Assembly (NCBI GenBank): GCA_963978545.1
Contig: OZ021727.1
Coordinates: 90,448,447 to 90,512,446, forward strand
Origin: Linyphia triangularis
Taxonomy: Eukaryota; Arthropoda; Arachnida; Araneae; Linyphiidae
Reading direction: 5' to 3'
DNA length: 64,000 nt
In this document: positions 55,600 through 64,000 of the stretch, one piece after another
Position numbering within the stretch: the first letter of the stretch is position 1
Layout: each line of letters starts with the position of its first letter
Notes under the pieces: generated by a model
What the model was told of the DNA's origin: nothing
The model's database searches: none
The model's input: only the letters and a program-made list of their open reading frames with translations
Translations under genes and position numbers: made by a program

Positions 55600-57664
55600 T
55601 TCCCACACCTTTAATTTGACATAGTGCCTTTATTAGTACTTTTTAAATGGCAGAAAGTCTTAGTTTTTGAAGTACTATTGATATTTTAGTCGATAAAAAT
55701 ATTATTAAATATACTATGTCCAAAATGCCCTTGTGAAAAGTTGACTACCTAAGAATTTTAAGTCCGAGGTCAGGCAACGCTGTGTAAACCTAAAGAATGA
55801 ATGTCTATAAGCATTTAATTCTAAGCGTAAATATATTCTACTGCGATAAGAAACAATAGCCCTAAAATATTTACTCAAATGTATCAAGTAAATTTCAATC
55901 TAATAGCAGCAGTGCGCTGGTATTGCGGTATAACCATAGACTTATTATAAACACTAGACTACGCTCTCCCACTTCAGTTATATAAGGAGGGGGGAAACCA
56001 AAATAAAACATATGAGAAGAGAGTTTTGGGAGCAGGGTTGTAGATTTGGCTGGTTTCTCCTTCTTTTGGCGCGGCCCTAGTTACATTAAGGAATAATTTT
56101 AATACGTAATTATCTTGTGTGCTAAATTGTTGGTTAAGTGTATTCCTCTGGAACAATCGGTGTAACTTTTCCGATCACGTGTGTTTTAAAAAACTTGTGA
56201 AGTTTTACTCGGTCTCCTTAAATATTTTTCACAATTTTATACGAATTATGAATAAACTACTCTTTTCAGTTTTAATTATTGATAATTATAAAAAGCTTTA
56301 TAAGATATATAATTTAGTAAGGTTTACTTATTGTAATATTATTTTTATGCACTTTTACGCTTTGATCGCTGTATTCAGAAATAGAGTTTGCAAATGTTGT
56401 AAATTTACCAAGTATAATATAATATAAGTCAAAAAAATTCTTCCATCATTTTTTTAAACAAATACTTCAATTAAGAGTAATTATACAGAAAAGCAAATAT
56501 TGTAGAATTAAGAAGAAGAATATTATATAAGTAAGTAATACAAATTCTCCCATTTTTTTATCAAAAAAATAATAATGGCATCTTCATAATAGTAAAAGAA
56601 ATAGCTCATCAAAGTACAAGAAATTAAATCCAGGTACGATATGTGCTTTAATTAAATTCTTAGCACATCAGAATCCCGAACGCAACCAAATTTTAAACTG
56701 AAACACATAAGTAAAAATAAATAAAAGACACTCGTAAAATAAAACTGGGTGGTGTTTTTTGGGGGGAAAGAAGGGGTGAGAGTTTGTCAGCTACATTACT
56801 GGGAATTTAGTGATGTGGGTTTTTTAATTATTGTGAAGAGAATTTAAAATTGTCTAAGAAATTACTTTAAACTTCAATAAATAATAATTCTAGCAGTCCT
56901 ACAACGAGTCTATTTGCCAATTTCCAGCTCGATTGGATGAAAGCAAGTGGGTTAATTATTCCTTCGAAGCGGTAATATAGTAGCGTGTGTAAAAGAAGAC
57001 TTTTAGTGACACCCTCCAAATTTAATAGAATGTCTTGTCTTCGACAAAGTCTATCTGCTAAGTTTCAGTTTTATTGGATGATGGAAAATAGGTTAATTGG
57101 CCTTCCGTAGATTTGCCCGCCACAAACAAACACACACAGAAAATTGAAGTTAGTAAAAAAACTATTTTAACATATGTAAATAACTTGTACTTCATGTGCA
57201 CACTTTAATGAAAAATTGACTTTTCTGATAATTTTAAAGGACAGATCGTAATTATAACTCAAACAAAAACTGAGAAAAAACTTAAATATTTTATTACACG
57301 AAATATTCTATATCCACCCAATATTCTTGTTATGTTAAAGCCAAAAAATCCGGAAGCTTCATTTTAAAAAATCACAATGTAAACCGATATGAAAATATCA
57401 AAACTGTAATAAAAACGTTCTTAATCAGCAGTTTTTAAGATTCAGATTATTTATAAATGGGTAAAAAAAAAAGAAAGAAAGATTAAGCATAGTGATCATA
57501 ACCTTGATGAACGTCAAAATTACTTCATTTTGATTCGCGCCAAACTTCGCCAATCTGGCCTCTGCGCGGAATTTGCTGTTGATACTTAAAAGTGAAATTA
57601 GAATCCTTAAATAGCCACTAATTTCTTCAAAAAGCAGCTATAACCTTGGTCTGTTTTTTTTTTT
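55600..57664. other. Non-coding interval with retroposon relics
   Basis: 56890-57140 has two CTGCTAAGTTTCAG-type blocks seen also near 10180, probably old LINE tail sequence. No gene recognised. Confidence 0.4.
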
Positions 57665-57674
57665 TTTCAATATT

Positions 57675-57850
57675 GCCGACCAAACGGTATAGTGGTTAGC
57701 GTGCTGGCTTCTAGACCGCGAGGTTGCGGGTTCGAGTCCCGTGTTGGCATGGGTGTTTGTAAATGTATGTTGGCTTGTCTAATGACGAAATGTTTCGGCG
57801 CATTATAGCCCTCGAGTTGCTGACGGCGCCAGATAATCTGAATACAACTA
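57675..57850 (+). mobile_element. SINE S1 copy with target duplication
   Basis: TTTCAATATT at 57665-57674 and 57851-57860. The head and tail are near-identical to the other S1 copies. Confidence 0.93.
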
Positions 57851-57860
57851 TTTCAATATT

Positions 57861-58848
57861 AACTGCAATTTTTAGAAGTTAGTTACAAAATAAAATCTGT
57901 AAAAAACAATTAAAGCTAGCTTTCTGAGAATGAGAAACAAGAACATATTTATGAGTGTACTATAAAACCTTAATTACACAGAAAATTTAAAAAAAATACC
58001 ACTTACTTGTGAAAGTTTATTAAACCACCTTTCTGAAATTCTCATTACAACCAAATACAGATCAATATAGGACCAATTTTACTGGATTCAATGATTTTCT
58101 GTAGGACACCCGAAAGCGTTTTCCATTGAAATGTTGTTTTTTTTCACCCTCCTCCTTCGTTCGAAAAGGCCACTCGTCACGTGGTTTTCATTTTCGTTAC
58201 ACGAAGTAACCCTAAACATGCCTTCTAGTTACTATTATAAGTCTATGGGTACAACAATGAGAAGCTCACTGCTGCTTTTGGCCTGAAGGGGATTTCCTTA
58301 AGAATTCGCTTGGCACTCAACGCGTTAATAATTATTTAAGAAATATTCTTAACAATTACTAATTTAACCCTTATCATAAAAGTACGACACTTTCGAATGT
58401 ATCTTAAAATATAAGTTGCATCGTTTGATAAATATCTAGCAACCTTCCCATTTGTTCATATGAAATCACTAAGTTATTTTACCCAAAAGGTCGACCCTAA
58501 CTGTTTAACTGCATATTCTTTCAGTGATGACCTTATAAATTGAAAGGAAATATGGAAATGACAGCTAAGTGCTTCTCAGTGTCGTTTTCTTTTCTTTAGA
58601 ATTGGGTTTTATATTTAGTTTCTGACACTATCATGAAACTGCAGTGCCATTTACTTCCTTCATGAATTATAACTAGTTTTAACGAGGTGGGCTTTAAACA
58701 AGAGTTTTCTAAGAGAATTATTAAGTAATAAAACTGTTTATATTTACTGCTAATTAAAAGTCATATATCAGGAAGTCAAAGAAAATATATGCTACTTGGA
58801 AACTCGTTGAGGGGATTCTGGATGAGAAAGTGCACCTCTGCAATGTTT
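57861..58848. other. Non-coding interval
   Basis: A good minus-strand donor-like CAA|GTAAGTGG lies near 58010 after a short ATG-started frame, but no partner exon was found. Confidence 0.35.
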
Positions 58849-58852
58849 TTAA

Positions 58853-59580
58853 GGGGGTCCGGTACCGAAAATAAAAAAAACTTTATTTATGTACATTTTT
58901 ATGTCAAAAATGTGTTTTATGTATGAGATACTATTTATATATCTTTGAGAAAATGTTTTTTTTTAAATAGTGTGTTTAGTTATTTAAAAAAAAAATTAAA
59001 AACCAAGAAAAATCCATAGTAATTGATGTTTGCGTATTTTGATATAAGTCAAGAAAAAATTAAAAAAAAAATTCAAAGTGAAAGCTTTCTGTAATACATA
59101 ATTATATAAAGAAAATTTTGTTGTCACAGAATTTTGATAGGTGAATTAAAAAAAATTAAAAAAATTCTCAAAGTTAAAATATTGAAATTTTTGCATTTTT
59201 TTATGTTATCTTTGATGCTAAATGTTATATTTTAAAACATAATTAAAAGAATAAAATTCTTTGAAGACAAAATATTTATAACTATATAAATTAAATGCTT
59301 TTAAAATTTGAATAGCCAATTGTTAATGGTTCTGGAGATATATTCATTTGAATATGCAACATCTGTGAAAAACACTAGTGCTCGTAAAACGCACTTTAAG
59401 CAGACGCTTCAAGGTGTTACGCCCATCAGTGATGTTTAAATCACAGGTAATTTTGTGGCGTTCTAATCACCGGAGGAATAAGATAAAAACATCATTCTCT
59501 TCAGGAATGTATGAACTATTTTTAAAATCAGAAAAAAAAAAAAATTGGGATTTTTGAAGAAATGTCGGTACTGGACCCCC
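58853..59580. mobile_element. TTAA-flanked MITE, GGGGGTCC ends
   Basis: TTAA at 58849-58852 and 59581-59584. TIRs GGGGGTCCGGTACCGA and TCGGTACTGGACCCCC. 728 bp, AT-rich interior without a transposase. Confidence 0.88.
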
Positions 59581-59584
59581 TTAA

Positions 59585-60680
59585 ATCCTTTATATTAATT
59601 TCAATTTTATGTGTATGTATGTGGGTGGTTGGTAAGCTGTGTATGGTGATGGCGGCCAAATATGTGGAGGCCTAACTAACCCCCTTGCCGTCATCCAATC
59701 GGTCTGAGACTTGGCAGATAGATTCGATGACGATGACAATGCATTCTAACAAATTTCGGGGCTGTAACTATCACTAAAAGGTTGCATTTATGGAGTGCTA
59801 ATAAACCAACTTGACGTCATCCATTCGCGCTAAAATGCTAAAACAGTATTTAATCGACCATTGCCGAAACTTTTTCCCGTTGCCAACATTTTTTAATCAA
59901 TAAATAATAAAACTGTTTTAATCATAAAAAAATTAAAAATATTTGGATGCCAGTGCATAAATTAACGTTTATTTTTAATAAATAAATTTTGAAACATAGT
60001 TTGCCGCACATTTTGCTGATAGAAATGTTGTTGATATTTAAAATTATATCTAAACATCAAGCACGCGTTATTTACAGAATCGGCGCTGTGTTAATGAACA
60101 TAAAGGATTTATATTAAAATTTTTGTTTCTATGGGTTTTATTATTTTAGCGTCTTTCAAATTTGATTTTGGTTTTTAATTTTAGACCTATGCTTTTGAGT
60201 TATATTTATGTAGTTATTTTGAATGGTGAACTACTTTAAGGATTTCGTTATATGCTGTGTATTTCAATGAGAACAAGAAGCTCAAATTTTACTTGAAATA
60301 AATCTATAGTCTACACGAATCTTTGAAAGTGATCTTCAAAAGGATATGAAACAAAACAAAGTATAATTATTATAATTATTTATTAAAAAGTAGTTTTTAG
60401 TTAGATGGATTCACTATGTATTCCTTCAAGGTTGTATTTTTAAAACGGCAGTTTAAAATGCAAATATATTACGCTTGTATACTCAAATATTCTCAAATTT
60501 ATATGTTTATTTTAAACTCATATATTTAATGTAATTTTTACAAATTCTGTAAACATATTAAAAATTGTCGAAATACGTAAAAGTGTTTAGAAAGGTGTTT
60601 TTAAAATGAGAATGAAGATGTTCATACTTTTAGAGAAATTGGTTTTAAAAAGAGAATCTATAAAAGATGTTTAGTACCAC
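59585..60680. other. Non-coding interval
   Basis: 59680-59760 has a LINE-tail-like block (CCAATCGGTCTGAGACTTGG) and a TGACGTCA at 59812. Nothing else recognised. Confidence 0.4.
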
Positions 60681-60684
60681 TTAA

Positions 60685-61387
60685 GGTGTACGTATACCCT
60701 GGAACATTTTTTTTTAAATTCTGAGTTTAAAAATCCAATTCTTTTTTACATTAGTTAGAGAGTATATGATTAAAATCATTTCATAAAATAAATTCAAATT
60801 TTGGCAATTGTTAATTTGTTAATTAAGCTTTAATTAGTACCTTTTTCAAATAATGATATATCGAATTCTAATTTACTTAGAAACGCAATTCCACTTGGAA
60901 ATCATTCGAATTCTTCTTCTTAATGTTTTGAAACTCAATTAAGTTTCTATCGTAGAATAGTTTCTTTTTTAATAACTTATTTTGTGTGATAACATGAAAA
61001 AAATCAATATTTTCAATGAATTCTAAGTTTTAAAAATCCCTATAAAATCAATTTCTCAACCAACTTCATATACTTGAGTTTCAAAACATCTAACATACTA
61101 TGTAGGTTACAATGATATAAAAAATATTATAACTGAACATTTTGTTGTTGAATTATCATTGTTTGAATAAAGCATGACATAATCAAACTACATTTCGTCA
61201 GAAAACAGGTTTAAGGTTTGAGAAGCATAGTACCTACCTATAATTGGCTGTAATTTAAAAAGTATTAAACATATTTTCAAAAGTTTAGTATTGTTTAAAA
61301 GCTAAAGTATCAGAAAATATTATGATATAATAACAAAAAAATGAATATTCTGATCGATTTTCGTGAATTGTAGGGTATACTTACACC
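60685..61387 (+). mobile_element. X-family TTAA MITE, copy 3
   Basis: TTAA at 60681-60684 and 61388-61391, TIRs GGTGTACGTATACCC and GGGTATACTTACACC. Interior diverged from copies 1 and 2 but shares AAACAGGTTTAAGGTTT. Confidence 0.8.
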
Positions 61388-61951
61388 TTAAATTAAGTAG
61401 GATTTTCAATAGAAATGAAAATCAATTAGTTACTCACCAAATCTAGTCGTGTGCTTGGGGAAAAATTCCCAATTTATCAATCTGTAATTACCATTCGTTT
61501 GTCTCTTACTAATGAATTGTTAATGGCACAAAAAGTATCATTTGTCAACTGCCAGTACGTCAAACCGTGTTTTCTGATTTCACAAAAGGGAAAAAGAGTA
61601 TCCATCTTTATTTGTCAGGCTATATTTTCTAGCCATTGATGGATGACATTCCGTGTCATTTGTAATTGAAGAGGATTACTTCAATGATAGGTTCTATTCT
61701 CTTTTTATTTACTTCGGAATAGTTAGAATTGAGCTTTTAAAAGAGCGATTCTTCTTCAGAGGTCACTTATCTGGAATTTTACTCTCGGATTAAATCCCAA
61801 AATATGAGAATTTGGTTGGAACCCTCCACCCACTACTGGTACAGAGGTACTAAGCAGGGTCGTCCTTTAGCCCTCACTTGTGACAGAAAATCATGTACCA
61901 TCCTCACGCCCCTAGTCAACGTCCATCTTAAATGTCTTACCTTCTGTAATA

Positions 61952-62135
61952 GTCCGAGAGGCGACTGCAATTTTTGGACCCCATCGAACATCATTCTGAA
62001 TTTTTTATAGAAATTGGAGAAAAGTGAGTAGATTACGTATCCACTGGTCTTCCGTGGCAAAAATTGGCGAAACTGATCAAAAATCGACTTTGAATGAGTT
62101 GACTAAAATCCGATTCCCAAATATGTCATAGCTTA
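61952..62135 (+). mobile_element. M1 MITE, truncated copy 4
   Basis: Starts GTCCGAGAGGCGACTGC after TA and matches the left arm of the full copies to about 62135, where similarity stops. The right arm is missing. Confidence 0.8.
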
Positions 62136-63626
62136 CCTTCACCCACAAATGTTTTCTTATAATTTGTAGTAGAATTAAATAGTACCTAGATAGTCAGCAG
62201 CTACTTTATGCAACATAGCACAAAAAACTTAAGAACCTATTATCTAAATTATAAGATACACTCTTATGTCATCAAATTTCTGAAGATTTAGATAGAGATT
62301 GGCTAGAAGAATTTTGACTTGTTACCTAATCAGATGGGTATTACACACAGCATAGAAATATAACTACATCAATCGCAACTATAATAAGTTAATGATACGA
62401 TCCACTGAGACATCACATAAATAAAATTACTCACCCTAACAAGCTCCATACAAATCTGTAATATTTAAAAGTTTCCTAATTTGTGAACAACCGTGTATAA
62501 CTCATGACATCATTATTCTCATATGATCATAACACTATCTACACGTCGTGTAAAATACAGCAGGATATGTCGTTATAATTGTGCTGATAGTATGGTACAT
62601 AATGTTCATGTTTGTGTTGAACAAGGTCCCGGAAATCCATTTTAACATGAGACGTCACATGGCTGTTTTGGTATTTTAAGCCACTATCTTTATTCGAATT
62701 TTGTAGAACCTAGTCAGTGATCCATTTTTCTTGTTTAGTATATTCCAGTTTCCCATTTATTTGCGTAAACTGTCATAACCATGCTTGCAGACGTCCCGGT
62801 TTGACCGGGACAGTCCGGATTTTTAGATAAAATCCCGGTGTCCCGGCCGGTTTGCTTCACGTCCCAGTAAAAATTAAATTTGATTTTATAGATGACCAAA
62901 AAAGTCTAAAAATAATTAACTGTGAAGGATTATTTAGGATAGTTACTTTGTCATTTATTTCTGTACTGTATGAAAAGTAAAAATTATAGAAGAGTGATGG
63001 CCTGTTAATAAATAATATTGTCATCGTGTCGTCTTGTCTCGCCAATCGTGACCAGTTAAGAGAGTATTTTCTATGATGAACAACGCATGGAATGATGATA
63101 GGAGTTTGATAAAGGAATCTATGGTTAAATGCTTGATGACATGTACAATTAATATCGGATTAGCTTGAGTAGACTTTTACAACAAGATTAAAACCAAAAG
63201 CGACTTTCTAAAGAAAATCCTAGCCAATGAAAAGTACAAATAAATATTGTTCAAATTTGTATTCCTCATTCAAAGTGTTTCTTCTTACTTAAGTAACTTA
63301 TAAATATGAACATGCAAGACATAAAATGTTTCAATTTATATGTTTGTGTCCTTTATTACCACCCTAATTTATGTTCCTTATCAGTAACCATTTATTCATA
63401 GTATTGAGAATAAACTACCCTCTAAAACATTAAAAACCAGCCAAGGGTGTTTATCCTTGAATACCCTTGACGCTGGGGGCATTCCGATGTCCAGGTTGAA
63501 CATTTCAAATATCTAATCATAACAGTTGAAATAGTGTTTCTTCATTAAACGAATGTTCTTCTGCATTCGGTACATTCGCTTTAGGAAAGAACATTTCAAT
63601 TTAAACAGTACTATACCCCATATAAA
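62136..63626. other. Non-coding interval with a GC-rich palindrome
   Basis: GTCCCGGTTTGACCGGGAC at 62793-62811 is a perfect 8-bp stem, followed by further CCCGG motifs to 62870. Probably part of a dispersed element. Confidence 0.45.
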
Positions 63627-63896
63627 TGTTGGGGATGGTAGCAGAGTATTTGAGAGAAGCAACAAAACACTAGAGGTGCAATTAGTTTATTAAGTCATTA
63701 AACCGCCACGGACACAGGAACACACACACAACACTGGACAGTCAGAGGTGAATGAATAGAATACAATGAATGAATGGCATACAGGCTAGAGCAACAGTTT
63801 ATATAAGCCAGCCACAAGGCGGCGCTGCAAGGCAGGGCAGTCCACAAACAAGTAAAGGGGTGGAAATGAGTGACAGTGGATAACAATATCCCAACA
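63627..63896 (-). mobile_element. Solo LTR, third family
   Basis: On the minus strand it runs TGTTGGGATATTG to CCATCCCCAACA, 270 bp, with GGCTTATATAAACTG and CTTAATAAACTAATTGC as TATA box and poly(A) signal. Flanks ATAAA and TTAAA differ by one base. Confidence 0.8.
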
Positions 63897-64000
63897 TTAA
63901 ACAAGTTGCAATTCTTGAAGAAGCTCTAGATGCATATTTGTTAGGGAAAACACACACATCAGGAAGCAGACATCTGAGGCAGAAGGGGAACACTAAAAGG

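Noticed and set aside
56119..56427. 102-residue plus-strand open frame
   Set aside because: AT-rich Ile/Phe/Asn-biased chance frame without splice sites or homologous motifs.
58011..58049. Possible first exon on the minus strand starting MRISERWFNKLSQ with a GTAAGT donor
   Set aside because: Only 13 codons, no acceptor with a matching frame downstream, no signal peptide and no family match.
58253..58282. Plus-strand ATG with signal-like MRSSLLLLA
   Set aside because: Stops after nine codons with no donor, and lies in a dispersed repeat-like block.
61425..61640. Possible exon around a minus-strand TTG|GTGAGT donor
   Set aside because: The only open frame into the donor is about 24 codons, and no partner exon was found.

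Overview
This window is AT-rich, intron-bearing nuclear DNA from an animal, most likely an arthropod. The evidence is GT-AG introns, tRNA-derived SINEs with target-site duplications, TATA-bearing solo LTRs, several MITE families and arthropod-type P-element/THAP and mariner remnants. I cannot name the species. Long open frames are absent. Almost all ORFs over 60 codons are shadows of microsatellites (CA, TA, GATA) or of mobile elements.

One gene can be assembled with confidence. On the minus strand, four exons at 35.9-22.6 kb splice through consensus sites, all in phase 2, into a secreted acidic protein of 121 residues. It has a signal peptide (exon 1), a phenylalanine-striped amphipathic helix (exon 2), a three-cysteine segment (exons 3 and 4), then a stop and an AATAAA signal. 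Its first exon is present seven times, in a tandem array of about 341-bp units (33.6-36.04 kb). Each unit carries upstream sequence, signal-peptide exon and 5' splice donor; exons 2-4 are single-copy. Four copies keep the ATG, two have AAA instead, and one has CTG with an in-frame ATG five codons later. The copies differ mainly at the start of the mature protein. This alternative first-exon array is the most interesting signal here, and I do not recognise the protein family.

Layout: 0-5 kb holds dispersed repeats and an interrupted LTR. 5-8.7 kb holds a SINE, long CA/TA/GATA tracts and a hAT-like MITE. 8.8-9.6 kb is a seemingly perfect 248-bp inverted repeat. 9.6-16.2 kb holds degenerate tandem repeats, an ATCGAT-rich fold-back and TA-flanked MITEs. 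16.9-20.9 kb is a nested fold-back element followed by 170-bp repeats. 20.9-22.5 kb is a minisatellite with higher-order structure. 22.6-36 kb is the secreted-protein gene, whose introns hold a 30-bp minisatellite, SINEs, a TTAA-flanked MITE, a THAP pseudogene, a 1.3-kb LTR-like insertion and a fold-back MITE. 36-64 kb is intergenic: SINEs with clear target duplications, solo LTRs, TTAA-flanked MITEs, a broken mariner transposase, a 135-bp tandem repeat with a hairpin, and a Tigger-like MITE. One further possible coding exon (44.2 kb, minus) is weakly supported.

All family names come from motifs and repeat ends read by eye; no database search was possible.
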